A stretch of DNA of 64,000 nucleotides, taken from contig NZ_BJTV01000001.1 of assembly GCF_007176755.1 (NCBI RefSeq), forward strand, positions 434,001-498,000, in the 5' to 3' direction. The notes beneath the pieces are model-generated. The model did not search any database. It was given only the letters and a program-made list of their open reading frames with translations, and was not told the origin of the DNA. This document shows, one piece after another, positions 9,905-18,512 of this stretch (its first letter is position 1; the number at the start of each line of letters is the position of its first letter). Origin of the DNA: Streptomyces sp. 1-11. Its GTDB lineage: Bacteria; Actinomycetota; Actinomycetes; Streptomycetales; Streptomycetaceae. Position numbers and translations under genes: made by a program.

Positions 9905-10303
9905 ATGAGCACGGCGAGCACGCGGCTGCCCGAGGGCCGCTACGGCCGCTCCTCGGACGAGCGCGCCGACCGCAAGCTCAAGGTCGCCGGCTCCGTGCTG
10001 GGTGTGCTCCTTCTCGCCCTGATCGGCTACTTCGCCTACCACTACATCGTGCAGAGCGAGATCAGCGCCCAGGTGATCGCCTTCGACGCCTCCGACGACG
10101 CGGTCCGGGTCCATCTCGAGGTGCACAAGGACTCCGGCGCCTCGGGCTACTGCACCCTGCGCTCCCAGTCGGCCGAGGGCGCCGAGGTCGGCCGGGCCGA
10201 CTTCCGCTTCAGCGGCCGGGACACGCGCATCGACAAGGTCGTCACGCTCCGTACGACGGCCAGGGGGACGACGGCCGAGCTGCTCGGCTGCCACGCCGAC
10301 TGA
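9905..10303 (+). CDS. DUF4307 domain membrane protein
   Basis: 132-aa protein with a basic N-terminus (YGRSSDERADRKLK), one transmembrane helix at about 28-50 (VAGSVLGVLLLALIGYFAYHYI), and an extracytoplasmic domain of about 80 residues with two cysteines (SGYCTLRSQ and LLGCHAD) that could form a disulfide. This matches the actinobacterial DUF4307 family, of unknown function. It is divergent from mca, with 101 bp between the starts. GGAGAGGACGATC just upstream of the ATG supplies the ribosome site. Confidence 0.85.
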   Translation: MSTASTRLPEGRYGRSSDERADRKLKVAGSVLGVLLLALIGYFAYHYIVQSEISAQVIAFDASDDAVRVHLEVHKDSGASGYCTLRSQSAEGAEVGRADFRFSGRDTRIDKVVTLRTTARGTTAELLGCHAD

Positions 10304-10465
10304 CCGGGCGCAGGCCGTGACCTGCTCCGACGCGATTCTGATGGCTTATGTCCTCCCCCTTCCGCCGTTGAATTGTTAGGCTCGTGGTTTCGCCCATCCA
10401 AGAGGGAACATTCTTCTGGGTAGGGCGATGCTTTGTATTTCCCCAGTACCGACGAGGAGCACCCT

Positions 10466-10966
10466 GTGACCCAGACCAGCGAGAACGTCACCTGGCTGAC
10501 CCAGGAGGCGTACAACAAGCTCAAGGACGAGCTTGAGTACCTTACTGGTCCTGCGCGCACGGAGATCGCCGCCAAGATCGCCGCCGCGCGCGAGGAGGGA
10601 GACCTGCGCGAGAACGGCGGGTACCACGCGGCCAAGGAGGAGCAGGGCAAGCAGGAGCTCCGTGTGCGCCAGCTGACCCAGCTCCTGGAGAACGCCCAGG
10701 TCGGCGAGGCTCCGGCTTCCGCGGACGGTGCCGTCGCGCCGGGCATGGTCGTCACGATCGCCTTCGACGGCGACGAGGACGACACCATGACGTTCCTGCT
10801 CGCCTCCCGCGAGTACGCGAGCGCCGACGTCGAGACGTACTCCCCGCAGTCGCCGCTCGGCGCCGGCGTCATGGGCCACAAGGTCGGCGAGGACGCGGAG
10901 TACGAGCTGCCGAACGGCAAGAAGGCCTCGGTGCGCATCCTGAAGGCCGAGCCGTACTCGGGCTGA
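10466..10966 (+). CDS. greA: Transcription elongation factor GreA
   Basis: 166-aa GreA, which rescues backtracked RNA polymerase by stimulating transcript cleavage. The N-terminal coiled coil (residues about 8-75) begins TWLTQEAYNKLKDELEYLTG and carries the acidic tip EEGDLRENGGYHAAKEEQGK, with the key Asp and Glu retained. The C-terminal FKBP-like domain ends LPNGKKASVRILKAEPYSG. The start is GTG at 10466 after GACGAGGAGC; codons before it are not GreA-like. A leader of about 160 nt separates it from the DUF4307 gene. Confidence 0.95.
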   Translation: MTQTSENVTWLTQEAYNKLKDELEYLTGPARTEIAAKIAAAREEGDLRENGGYHAAKEEQGKQELRVRQLTQLLENAQVGEAPASADGAVAPGMVVTIAFDGDEDDTMTFLLASREYASADVETYSPQSPLGAGVMGHKVGEDAEYELPNGKKASVRILKAEPYSG

Positions 10967-10993
10967 CCCGCTCGCCGGACCAGGTTCGAGCCG

Positions 10994-11023
10994 CGCCCCC
11001 GGCGTCCCAGGACACCGGGGGCG
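10994..11023 (+). terminator. Terminator after greA
   Basis: CGCCCCCGGCGTCC - CA - GGACACCGGGGGCG, a 14-bp stem with one C.A mismatch. It lies 28 nt after the greA stop and 28 nt before the end of the convergent ABC permease gene. Confidence 0.7.
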
Positions 11024-11051
11024 TCTTCACGCCCTCACCGGCCGGCCGGTC

Positions 11052-11903
11052 TCACGCGGTGGCCGAGCGGTACTTGCGGACCGCGAGGGTGCGGAATGCC
11101 ACGGTGATCAGCACCGACCAGATCAGCGAGGCCCACACAGGGTGCTGCATGGGCCAGGCGTCCGGGGTCTGGAACCCCGGCGGCAGGTTGCCGAACAGCT
11201 CGCGGCACGCCTGCACGGTGGCGCTGAAGGGGTTCCACTCCGCGATGTGCCGCAGGAAGGCGGGCATCTGGTTCGCGTCCACGAAGGCGTTCGAGATGAA
11301 CGTCAGCGGGAAGAGCCAGATGAGGCCGCCCGAGGTCGCCGCCTCGGGGGTGCGCACGGAGAGGCCGATGAGCGCGCCGATCCAGGAGAACGCGTACCCG
11401 AGCAGCAGGAGCAGCCCGAACCCGGCGAGCACCTTGCCGATGTTCTCGTGCGTGCGCCAGCCGACCAGCAGCGCCACCAGGGCGAGGACGAGCAGCGTGA
11501 GCGCTGTCTGGACCAGGTCCGCGAGGGTCCGCCCGGTCAGCACCGCGCCGCGCGCCATGGGCAGCGAGCGGAAACGGTCGATGAGGCCTTTGTGCATGTC
11601 GTCGGCGATGCCCGCGCCCGCGCCCGCCGTGGCGAACGTGACGGTCTGGGCGAAGATGCCCGCCATCAGGAACTCGCGGTAGGCCTGCGTGGAGCTGGAA
11701 CCGCCGACCTGGATCGAACCGCCGAACACGTAGGTGAACAGCACCACGAACATGATCGGCTGGATCAGCCCGAAGATGACCATCTCGGGGATCCGGCACA
11801 TGCGGATCAGGTTGCGTTTGGCGACGATCAGCGAGTCGCGGACGGACCGGCCGACGGGGTTGCCGGGGGCCGCGAGGGGCGCGGCTTCGGTCACGGCACT
11901 CAT
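11052..11903 (-). CDS. ABC-2 type exporter permease (DrrB-like)
   Basis: 283-aa ABC-2 permease with six hydrophobic segments after a cytoplasmic N-terminus (SVRDSLIVAKRNLIRMCRIPE). Family motifs include GLIQPIMFVVLFTYVFGGSI and, near the C-terminus, LPLTFISNAFVDANQMPAFLRHIAEWNPFS, typical of DrrB/NodJ antibiotic-exporter permeases. The start overlaps the stop of the upstream ATPase gene by 4 nt (ATGA), so the two form a translationally coupled exporter operon. The substrate is unknown; DrrAB relatives expel hydrophobic drugs. Confidence 0.92.
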   Translation of the reverse strand: MSAVTEAAPLAAPGNPVGRSVRDSLIVAKRNLIRMCRIPEMVIFGLIQPIMFVVLFTYVFGGSIQVGGSSSTQAYREFLMAGIFAQTVTFATAGAGAGIADDMHKGLIDRFRSLPMARGAVLTGRTLADLVQTALTLLVLALVALLVGWRTHENIGKVLAGFGLLLLLGYAFSWIGALIGLSVRTPEAATSGGLIWLFPLTFISNAFVDANQMPAFLRHIAEWNPFSATVQACRELFGNLPPGFQTPDAWPMQHPVWASLIWSVLITVAFRTLAVRKYRSATA

Positions 11904-12928
11904 TTCACACTCTCCTCGCCCTTGGCGCCCTTGCTGACCTTGCTCGCCTTGCCGCCCTCGCCGACACCGCTGCCCGCGGACTCCTCGGCCTCGGCCACGT
12001 GTCCGGTCAGGGAGAGGAAGACGTCGTCGAGGGTGGGGCGGCGCAGTCCGATGTCGTCCATCTCGATCCCGCGGGAGTCCAGCTCCCGGATGACCTCGGC
12101 GAGCAGCTTGGCGCCGCCGGTGACCGGGACCGTGAGCTTGCGGGTGTGCTCCTCGACCGTGGTCTCGCCCTTGCCGAAGCCGCGCAGCACCTCGGCGGCG
12201 GTGCCGATGTGCTCCCGTTCGTGCACCACGACCTCGACCCGCTCGCCGCCGGTGCGGGCCTTGAGCTGGTCGGAGGTGCCCTTGGCGATGACCCGGCCGT
12301 GGTCGACGACCGCTATGTCGTGGGCGAGGTGGTCGGCCTCCTCCAGGTACTGCGTGGTCAGCAGCAGGGTGGTGCCGCCGGAGACGAGCTGCTTGATGAC
12401 CTCCCAGAGCTGCTGCCGGTTGCGCGGGTCGAGTCCGGTGGTCGGCTCGTCCATGAACATCACGGGCGGGGAGACCACCAGGGCGGCGGCGAGGTCGAGC
12501 CGGCGGCGCATGCCTCCGGAGTAGGTCTTGGCGGGGCGGTCGGCGGCGTCCGTGAGATGGAACTGCTCCAGCAGCTCGACCGCGCGCTGCCGGGCCGCTC
12601 TGGCCCTCATCTGGTAGAGCTGACCGACCATCTGCAGGTTCTCCCGGCCGGTCAGGTACTCGTCGACCGCGGCGAACTGGCCGGACAGGCCGATGGAGCG
12701 GCGCACGGCGTCGGGGTGTCTGAGGACGTCGACGCCCGCCACGACGGCCCGGCCGCTGTCGGGTCGCAGCAGGGTCGTCAGGCAGCGGACCGCCGTCGTC
12801 TTGCCGGCGCCGTTCGGCCCGAGCAGGCCGAGGACGGTGCCCTCGGGGACATCGAGGTCTACGCCGTCCAGTGCCCTTACGTCGCCGAAGGTCTTCACCA
12901 GACCTTCGGCATAGATGGCGCCTGGCAT
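11900..12928 (-). CDS. ABC exporter ATP-binding protein (DrrA-like)
   Basis: 342-aa ATPase that would energise the adjacent permease. Walker A is GPNGAGKT (about residue 38), the signature is YSGGMRRRLDLAAAL, Walker B is VMFMDEPTTGLDP, and the switch histidine lies in LLLTTQYLEEADHLAHDI. The C-terminal DUF4162-type region contains GLRRPTLDDVFLSLTGH, as in DrrA. A low-complexity tail rich in Lys, Ser and Gly follows the last recognisable motif and seems specific to this protein. ATG at 12928 has GGAG seven nt upstream. The operon would start from the 230-bp gap downstream of ilvA. Confidence 0.93.
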   Translation of the reverse strand: MPGAIYAEGLVKTFGDVRALDGVDLDVPEGTVLGLLGPNGAGKTTAVRCLTTLLRPDSGRAVVAGVDVLRHPDAVRRSIGLSGQFAAVDEYLTGRENLQMVGQLYQMRARAARQRAVELLEQFHLTDAADRPAKTYSGGMRRRLDLAAALVVSPPVMFMDEPTTGLDPRNRQQLWEVIKQLVSGGTTLLLTTQYLEEADHLAHDIAVVDHGRVIAKGTSDQLKARTGGERVEVVVHEREHIGTAAEVLRGFGKGETTVEEHTRKLTVPVTGGAKLLAEVIRELDSRGIEMDDIGLRRPTLDDVFLSLTGHVAEAEESAGSGVGEGGKASKVSKGAKGEESVK

Positions 12929-13158
12929 GTGGTCTCCACGTCGTCGGGGATGCTTCGGAAAGGCTAGGTTCGCGTGCTCGCCGCCGCCTTCGGTTTTCCG
13001 CCGGCGGTCTCGTCCCGGGGCGTCCGCGTCGGTACGGACATCGCGAGCGGCACGACACACCATAACGCGATGTATCGTGTCCGCCAATGGATTCACCCGG
13101 ACGAGTGGCACCGGGATGTCCCGCCGGCCTCGCGCGCCGCCCGTCCGGGCCGCGCGCC

Positions 13159-14388
13159 TCAGTCGATGACCGTGTAGCCCGCCTCGCGCAGCGCCTGGCC
13201 GACCTCGACGCAGTGCACCGGGCCCATCGTCTCCAGGTGCAGCTCCACCTCGGCCTCCGTGAGACCGAGCCGGGGATCGGTCCGCACGTGACTCACGTCG
13301 AGGACGTTGGCGTCGACCGCGGACAGCACGCCGAGGAGCGTGGCGAGCGCGCCCGGGCGGTCCGTCAGCCGCAGCCGGACCGCCAGGTAGCGGCCCTGCG
13401 CGGCCATGCCGTGCCGCAGCACGCGCTGCATCAGCACCGGGTCGACGTTGCCGCCGGACAGCACGGCGACGACCGGTCCGGCGAAGGCGCCGGGGTCGGC
13501 CAGCAGGGCCGCGACCGGGCTGGCCCCGGCCGGCTCGACGACCAGCTTGGCCCGCTCCAGGCACAGCAGCAGCGCCGCCGACAACTGGTCCTCGCCGACC
13601 GTGCGGACCTCGTCCACCAGTTCCTCGATGATCCCGAACGGCACCACGCCGGGGCGGCCCACCTTGATGCCGTCGGCCATCGTGGTGGGGTTCAGCACCG
13701 ACACCGGACGGCCGGCGGCGAGCGAGGGCGGGTAGGCCGCGGCGCCCGCCGCCTGCACACCGACGATCCGGACCTCCGGCCGCAGCGCCTTCACCGCCAC
13801 CGCGATGCCGGCCGCGAGCCCGCCGCCGCCGATGCCGACGATGATCGTGCGCACCTCCGGGCACTGCTCCAGGATCTCCAGGCCGACCGTGCCCTGCCCG
13901 GCGATGACGTCGGGATGGTCGAAGGGGTGGATGAACACCGCGCCGGTGGCGGCCGCGTACTCCTGTGCGGCGGCCAGGGTCTCGTCGACCACCTGACCAT
14001 GCAGCCTCACCTCGGCGCCGTACTCGCGGGTCGCGCTGATCTTGGGCAGCGGGGCGCCCTTCGGCATGAAGACGGTCGCGTGCACCCCCAGCAGCGCGGA
14101 GGCCAGGGCGACGCCCTGCGCGTGGTTGCCGGCGCTCGCCGCCACCACCCCGGCGGCCCGTTCCTCCGGCAGCAGCCCGGCGATCCGGACGTAGGCGCCG
14201 CGCAGCTTGAACGAGCCCGTGCGCTGCAGGTTCTCGCACTTGAGGTGCACCGGCGCACCGACCAGCCGGGACAGGTGCCGGCTGCCCTCCATCGCGGTCA
14301 CCCGCGCCACGCCCGAGAGCATCTTCTGGGCCCCGCGCACGTCGTCGAGGGTGACGGAGCGCAAGGAACCGGCCGTGCGGTAGCTCAT
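13159..14388 (-). CDS. ilvA: Threonine ammonia-lyase (threonine dehydratase)
   Basis: 409-aa PLP enzyme deaminating threonine to 2-oxobutyrate, the first committed step to isoleucine or, in catabolic forms, a route to propionyl-CoA. The PLP lysine is K61 in RTGSFKLRGAY. ASAGNHAQGVA, the glycine loop VGIGGGGLAAGIA and LSGGNVDP complete the fold-type II site. A C-terminal ACT domain (about 330-409; LAVRLRLTDRPGALATLLGVLS) suggests amino-acid feedback. The length fits the single-ACT short form rather than the 500-aa biosynthetic form. It is divergent from a MarR gene with 144 bp between starts. Confidence 0.94.
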   Translation of the reverse strand: MSYRTAGSLRSVTLDDVRGAQKMLSGVARVTAMEGSRHLSRLVGAPVHLKCENLQRTGSFKLRGAYVRIAGLLPEERAAGVVAASAGNHAQGVALASALLGVHATVFMPKGAPLPKISATREYGAEVRLHGQVVDETLAAAQEYAAATGAVFIHPFDHPDVIAGQGTVGLEILEQCPEVRTIIVGIGGGGLAAGIAVAVKALRPEVRIVGVQAAGAAAYPPSLAAGRPVSVLNPTTMADGIKVGRPGVVPFGIIEELVDEVRTVGEDQLSAALLLCLERAKLVVEPAGASPVAALLADPGAFAGPVVAVLSGGNVDPVLMQRVLRHGMAAQGRYLAVRLRLTDRPGALATLLGVLSAVDANVLDVSHVRTDPRLGLTEAEVELHLETMGPVHCVEVGQALREAGYTVID

Positions 14389-14532
14389 GTCTCAAGTCTC
14401 GCAGTCAACGGTCGCGTGTGACGGGTGTGACCAACCTCCGAGACCGGGTTTGCACAGCGCCGGTACGGCTCACGCCCGGGCCGCGTACCCTGTCCCCCAA
14501 CCCAGCAGCCCTCATGAAGCGAGCCTCCGGCC

Positions 14533-15057
14533 ATGCCCACAACACCTGAAATGTCGATGGACATGACGACCGTCGGTGACACCGGTCTCCTCGAAACCCT
14601 CCAGCACGAGGTGGCGGTGTTCGCCCGGCGTGCCGAACAGACCCGGCTCGGCGGCGTCGGGCAGGTGCGCAACACCATGGACCGCGCCGCCTACCTGCTG
14701 CTCAACCGTCTCGACAGCGAGGGTCCGATGGGTGTCAAGGCACTCGCCGGGAGCATGGGGATCGACTCCTCCACGGTCACCCGGCAGGTGGCCCCGCTGG
14801 TCGACACGGGCCTCGTCAAGCGCACCTCGCACCCGGAGGACGGGCGGGCCGTGGTGCTCCAGCTCTCCCCGCGCGGGGCCGCCCGGCTGGAGGAAGTACG
14901 TTCGTCGAGACGTCAGTTGATGGCCGAGCTGACACACGACTGGGCGCCGGAGGAGCGCGAGCAGTTCTGCGCGCTCCTCACGCGCTTCAACACCGCTCTC
15001 TCCGCCCGGACGACGGTCCAGCCGGTGCCGGCGGCCGAGCGGACGCCCGCTTCCTGA
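14533..15057 (+). CDS. MarR family transcriptional regulator
   Basis: 174-aa winged-helix regulator. The HTH is VKALAGSMGIDSSTVTRQVAPLVDTGLVKRT, followed by the wing HPEDGRAVVLQLSPRG. Helical dimerisation segments lie at both ends. It sits divergently from ilvA, 144 bp between start codons, so control of ilvA is possible but not shown. The C-terminus (PVPAAERTPAS) is disordered. Confidence 0.9.
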   Translation: MPTTPEMSMDMTTVGDTGLLETLQHEVAVFARRAEQTRLGGVGQVRNTMDRAAYLLLNRLDSEGPMGVKALAGSMGIDSSTVTRQVAPLVDTGLVKRTSHPEDGRAVVLQLSPRGAARLEEVRSSRRQLMAELTHDWAPEEREQFCALLTRFNTALSARTTVQPVPAAERTPAS

Positions 15058-15091
15058 CGGACCTCGCCCGGCACGGTTGCGGTCCCGAGTC

Positions 15092-15121
15092 TTGACCCCG
15101 GGCCGCCGCTGGCCTCATATG
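15092..15121 (+). promoter_or_regulatory. Candidate promoter of the sigma-like gene
   Basis: TTGACC at 15092-15097 is followed after 17-18 nt by TCATATG at 15115-15121. This fits a housekeeping-type -35/-10 arrangement and would give a leader of about 65 nt before the GTG at 15193. It is read from sequence only. Confidence 0.4.
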
Positions 15122-15192
15122 AGACCGGGGCCTGCGTGGTACGCGGTCCGCCCGTCCCGTACCGGACAGGACCCCCTCAGGGGGGAGGCGCG

Positions 15193-15696
15193 GTGCGTGA
15201 TCGGCAGGCGTCCCGCGATGCCCGCCGGGCCCGGGAATTCGAGGCGTTCGTCGCGGGCGCGGCGGGACGGCTGCTGCATGCCGCCACTCTCCTCACCGGC
15301 GAGGCCCCGAACGACGCTCCGCGCGCGCGGAGGCTGCTGGCCCCGGCGCTGGCCCACACCTACGCCCGCTGGCACCGGCTGCGCGGCGAGGACCCCTACG
15401 AATGCGCCCGGCAGTACCTGGCCACCCGGTTCGCGCACGAGGCCTGGCGGCACTACGGCGCCGTGGGCCGGGGCCGTCCGCATCCGCGCAGCCCGCTGGC
15501 CGAACTGGCGCCGCAGGAACGGCTGATCCTGGTGCTGCGGATGTTCGAGGGGGTGGCGGAGGAGCAGACGGCGGCCCTGCTGGGCCTGCCCGTGGAACGG
15601 GTGCACGCCATCTGCGACCGCGCGACGGCCACCGTGCTGCATCCGGCGCGCAGGCCGGCACCGCGCGTGGCGGGCGCGAAGGCGGCGTCCTCGTGA
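15193..15696 (+). CDS. Sigma-70-family-like (ECF/SigE-type) protein
   Basis: 167-aa protein with the layout of a small actinobacterial sigma-70-like factor. The N-terminal helices resemble region 2 (EFEAFVAGAAGRLLHAATLL, CARQYLATRFAHEAWRHYG). A region-4-like HTH at about 105-150 reads LAELAPQERLILVLRMFEGVAEEQTAALLGLPVERVHAICDRA. Region 2 is weak and lacks the usual acidic core-binding residues, so activity as a sigma factor is uncertain. The start is GTG at 15193, just after GGGGGAGG; in-frame sequence back to 15136 is open but not family-like. A small membrane-protein gene follows after 25 nt. Confidence 0.72.
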   Translation: MRDRQASRDARRAREFEAFVAGAAGRLLHAATLLTGEAPNDAPRARRLLAPALAHTYARWHRLRGEDPYECARQYLATRFAHEAWRHYGAVGRGRPHPRSPLAELAPQERLILVLRMFEGVAEEQTAALLGLPVERVHAICDRATATVLHPARRPAPRVAGAKAASS

Positions 15697-15721
15697 GGCG
15701 GCGGCCGGGCGGGAGGCACCG

Positions 15722-15970
15722 GTGAACCGGGCCCAGCGGGAGGCGGCGGTGCGCCGGATCCTGGAGCAGGTCCCGGTGCCGGTGCCGCCCGACCTGCACG
15801 CCGAGGCCGTCCGCCGCGGCAGCCGCCTGCTGCGGCGCAGGCTTCTCGCGCACCGCCTGCTGTGGCTGCTGCTGTGCGCTGCCGTGGTGGCGTTCACCGT
15901 GTGGGCGGTGCGCACCCAGCCGTGGGTGGAGCCGCCCTCGCAGACGACTCCACCGCTCACCGGCTGGTGA
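15722..15970 (+). CDS. Small membrane protein downstream of sigma-like gene
   Basis: 82-aa protein with a helical, Arg-rich N-terminus (QREAAVRRILEQV, then VPPDLHAEAVRRGSRLLRRR), one transmembrane helix (about 44-62, LLWLLLCAAVVAFTVWAV) and a short Pro/Thr-rich external tail. GTG start with GGGAGG upstream, 25 nt after the sigma-like gene. The arrangement resembles a sigma/anti-sigma pair, but there is no zinc-binding HxxxCxxC motif. An anti-sigma role is only an inference from position and topology. Confidence 0.7.
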   Translation: MNRAQREAAVRRILEQVPVPVPPDLHAEAVRRGSRLLRRRLLAHRLLWLLLCAAVVAFTVWAVRTQPWVEPPSQTTPPLTGW

Positions 15971-16015
15971 GCCGGACGGGCGGGCCGCGGCGGCGGCCGA
16001 CCCGCCCGCGGCTGA

Positions 16016-16069
16016 GGGCCCGCTGCCGGCCGAGGACCCGCTGCCGGCCAGGGGCCCGCTGTCAGCCGA
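16016..16069. repeat. Three imperfect 17-19-bp tandem repeats at the metB 3' end
   Basis: Units starting 16016, 16034 and 16051 share the core CCCGCTGCCGGCC, diverging to CCCGCTGTCAGCC in the last. The array overlaps the metB stop codon at 16062-16064. It looks like local slippage of GC-rich sequence; no function is evident. Confidence 0.6.
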
Positions 16070-17216
16070 GGGCCTGCTGCAGGTCCTCGAGCAGGTCGTC
16101 GACGTTCTCGATGCCGACGGACAGGCGCACCAGGTCGGCCGGCACCTCGAGGGCGGAGCCGGCCGCGGAGGCATGGGTCATCCGGCCGGGGTGCTCGATC
16201 AGCGACTCGACGCCGCCGAGAGACTCGCCGAGGGTGAAGACCTTGGCGCGGTTGCACACCTCGACGGCCGCCTCCTCGCCGCCCTCGACCCGGAAGGACA
16301 CCATGCCGCCGAACGCCTTCATCTGCTTGGCGGCCACCTCGTGCCCGGGGTGCTCGGGCAGGCCCGGGTAGAGCACGCTGCTCACGCGCGCGTGCCGGGT
16401 CAGCATGTCGGCGATCCGCGTGGCGTTCTCGCTGTGCCGGTCCATGCGCACCGCGAGGGTCTTGGTGCCGCGCAGCACCAGCCAGGAGTCGAAGGGGCCG
16501 GCGACGGCGCCCATCGCGTTCTGGTGGTAGGTCAGCTCCTCGCCCAGCGCCTGGTCGGAGACGATCAGCGCGCCGCCGACGACGTCCGAGTGGCCGCCCA
16601 TGTACTTGGTCAGCGAGTGCACCACGACGTCGGCCCCGAGCGACAGCGGCTGCTGGAGGTAGGGCGTGGCGAAGGTGTTGTCGACGACGAGCCGCGCGCC
16701 CGCGTCGTGCGCGACCTGGGCGACGGCGGCGATGTCGGTGATGCCGAGCAGCGGGTTGGAGGGGGTCTCCACCCAGACCACCTTGGTCTTCGGCGTCATC
16801 GCGGCGCGCACGGCGGCCGGGTCGCTGGTGTCGGCGATGGACCACTCCACGCCCCAGCGGGTGACGACCTTGGCGAAGAGGCGGAAGGTGCCGCCGTAGG
16901 CGTCGTTGGGGATCACCACGTGGTCGCCCGGGCTGAGCAGCGTGCGCAGCAGGGTGTCCTCGGCCGCCAGGCCGGACGCGAACGCGAGACCGCGCCGGCC
17001 GCCCTCCAGCGCGGCGAGGTTCTCCTCGAGGGCCGTCCTGGTCGGGTTGGCGCTGCGGCTGTACTCGTAGCCGCCGCGCAGACCGCCGACGCCGTCCTGC
17101 TTGTAGGTCGAGACCTGGTAGATCGGCGGGACGACCGCGCCGGTGAGGGGATCCGCGGTGTTGCCCGCGTGGATCGCGAGGGTCTCGAAGTGCTGACTGA
17201 TGTGCCTGTCGCTCAT
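16062..17216 (-). CDS. metB: Cystathionine gamma-synthase
   Basis: 384-aa Cys/Met-metabolism PLP enzyme, joining an activated homoserine and cysteine into cystathionine. The PLP lysine is K204 in VVHSLTKYMGGHSDVVGGAL. Other family motifs are YEYSRSANPTRTALE, the ASGLAAED turn and VDNTFATPYLQQPL, with GESLGGVESLIEHP near the end. In actinomycetes the same fold can also have cystathionine gamma-lyase activity, so the direction is inferred from the usual annotation. ATG at 17216 is preferred; GTG at 17222 is in frame but adds only two residues. A perfect inverted repeat abuts the start. Confidence 0.92.
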   Translation of the reverse strand: MSDRHISQHFETLAIHAGNTADPLTGAVVPPIYQVSTYKQDGVGGLRGGYEYSRSANPTRTALEENLAALEGGRRGLAFASGLAAEDTLLRTLLSPGDHVVIPNDAYGGTFRLFAKVVTRWGVEWSIADTSDPAAVRAAMTPKTKVVWVETPSNPLLGITDIAAVAQVAHDAGARLVVDNTFATPYLQQPLSLGADVVVHSLTKYMGGHSDVVGGALIVSDQALGEELTYHQNAMGAVAGPFDSWLVLRGTKTLAVRMDRHSENATRIADMLTRHARVSSVLYPGLPEHPGHEVAAKQMKAFGGMVSFRVEGGEEAAVEVCNRAKVFTLGESLGGVESLIEHPGRMTHASAAGSALEVPADLVRLSVGIENVDDLLEDLQQALG

Positions 17217-17221
17217 GTGCA

Positions 17222-17240
17222 CCGAGCGTAGTGCGCTCGG
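17222..17240. promoter_or_regulatory. Inverted repeat at the metB start
   Basis: CCGAGCG-TAGTG-CGCTCGG, 7-bp perfect arms with a 5-nt spacer. The near end lies 6 bp before the metB ATG, where a ribosome site would normally be. It could be an operator or an mRNA hairpin affecting translation. No clear Shine-Dalgarno is present. Confidence 0.5.
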
Positions 17241-17370
17241 CCGGATGGTGACGTCCTACCGGCCCGGGAGCCTGGCGGCCCCGGGGCGCCACCCCTGCGG
17301 GGCGCGGGTTTTCCACAGGTCCGGCGGTCGGGGTTGGCCAATCGGCGGCGGCGTCTGGTTCGCTTGAGGC

Positions 17371-18489
17371 ATGGCGATTCTCTGGCTGCTCGTGGCGCTG
17401 GTCCTGCTGTCCTTCGTGCTGCTCCCGGCCCTGCGGCGCAGGCGCGGCGCGGCCGGGCGGGGTCCGGCGGCCCTGCCGGACGGCGCGCGCGTGGCGGCCT
17501 ACGGCTTCGTGCCGGAGCAGGAGCTGGACGTGCGGATGCCCGGCCCGGACAAGGACCTGCTGGACGTGCTCGACCTGGTGCAGCGCACCCAGGACTACCG
17601 CCCCGCCGCCCAGCTCCTGGCCGGCACCCCGGCGCAGGACGAGGCGCGCTGGCAGCGGGTGCAGGCCTTCGCCGGCGCGGCGGCGCTGGAGCTGGGGCAG
17701 CGCCCGGGCGGGGTGCACGAGACGCCGGGCGGGCAGTGGCTGCGGGTGTGGCGGGCGGAGCGCCCCAAGGACGCCGGCGGCGCGGCGGTGCACGCCGAGT
17801 TCCTGGCGCAGCAGGCGTGGCGGACGTCGACGCCGGGCACGGACGACTTCCGGATCATCATGGAGGAGGCCCGGCAGGCCTGCGGCGAGGCGGCGCTGCT
17901 CGCCCCCGGCGACCCGGTCCCCTACATCGTCGAGCTGTCCGCGGCACGGGGCCTCAGCTGTCCGCGGCCGGAGTTCGAGAAGCTCTGGCTGGACGTCCTG
18001 GACCGCGCCCCGCACCACATGGGCGCGCACCTGGCCGCGCTGCACTACTGGTGCGAGAAGTGGCACGGCTCCCGCGAGGAGGCCTACGCGTTCGCCGAGA
18101 GCGCCGCGGCCCGCGCGCCCGAGGGTTCGCTGCTGGCCGCGCTGCCGCTGTTCGCGGTCTTCGAGCACCTTCCCGAGGTGAACCTGGTCCGCAGCTTCTA
18201 CCAGAGCGAGGTGGTCACCCGGGCGATGCAGGGCGCGCTGCACGCGGCGCACACCGCCCGCCCCGACGACCCGGTGCTCGCGCACGTCCGCCATCTGCTG
18301 CTGTTCTTCCTGGTCCGGGCCGAGCGCTGGCCGGAGGCAATGGACCAGCTCGCGCACGTCGACGGCCATGTCGGCGCGCTGCCCTGGATCCTGTCCGCCG
18401 ACCCGGCCGCCGCCTTCGCCGCCCACCGGGCGCTGGCAGTGGCCGGGTACGAGGCGGCCGGCGGCAGCCCGGCGGGCCTGCCCGGCTGA
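17371..18489 (+). CDS. Conserved hypothetical protein with N-terminal membrane anchor
   Basis: 372-aa protein. The N-terminus is one transmembrane helix (MAILWLLVALVLLSFVLLPA) followed by an Arg-rich stop-transfer. The remainder is soluble and helical, with repeated hydrophobic/Ala-rich helices and a tract near the C-terminus, VRHLLLFFLVRAERWPEAMDQLAHVDGHVGALPW. It may belong to a DUF4034-type family of actinomycete proteins, but I cannot assign it firmly and know no function. A fragment matching its C-terminal DGHVGALPW motif follows the stop, indicating a former second copy. Confidence 0.75.
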   Translation: MAILWLLVALVLLSFVLLPALRRRRGAAGRGPAALPDGARVAAYGFVPEQELDVRMPGPDKDLLDVLDLVQRTQDYRPAAQLLAGTPAQDEARWQRVQAFAGAAALELGQRPGGVHETPGGQWLRVWRAERPKDAGGAAVHAEFLAQQAWRTSTPGTDDFRIIMEEARQACGEAALLAPGDPVPYIVELSAARGLSCPRPEFEKLWLDVLDRAPHHMGAHLAALHYWCEKWHGSREEAYAFAESAAARAPEGSLLAALPLFAVFEHLPEVNLVRSFYQSEVVTRAMQGALHAAHTARPDDPVLAHVRHLLLFFLVRAERWPEAMDQLAHVDGHVGALPWILSADPAAAFAAHRALAVAGYEAAGGSPAGLPG

Positions 18490-18512
18490 CCGGCACAGCT
18501 GACCGGCCCGGA

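Noticed and set aside
15115..18426. 1103-codon minus-strand frame spanning metB and several other genes
   Set aside because: It crosses well-supported genes in other frames, and its predicted sequence is Arg/Pro/Ala low complexity.
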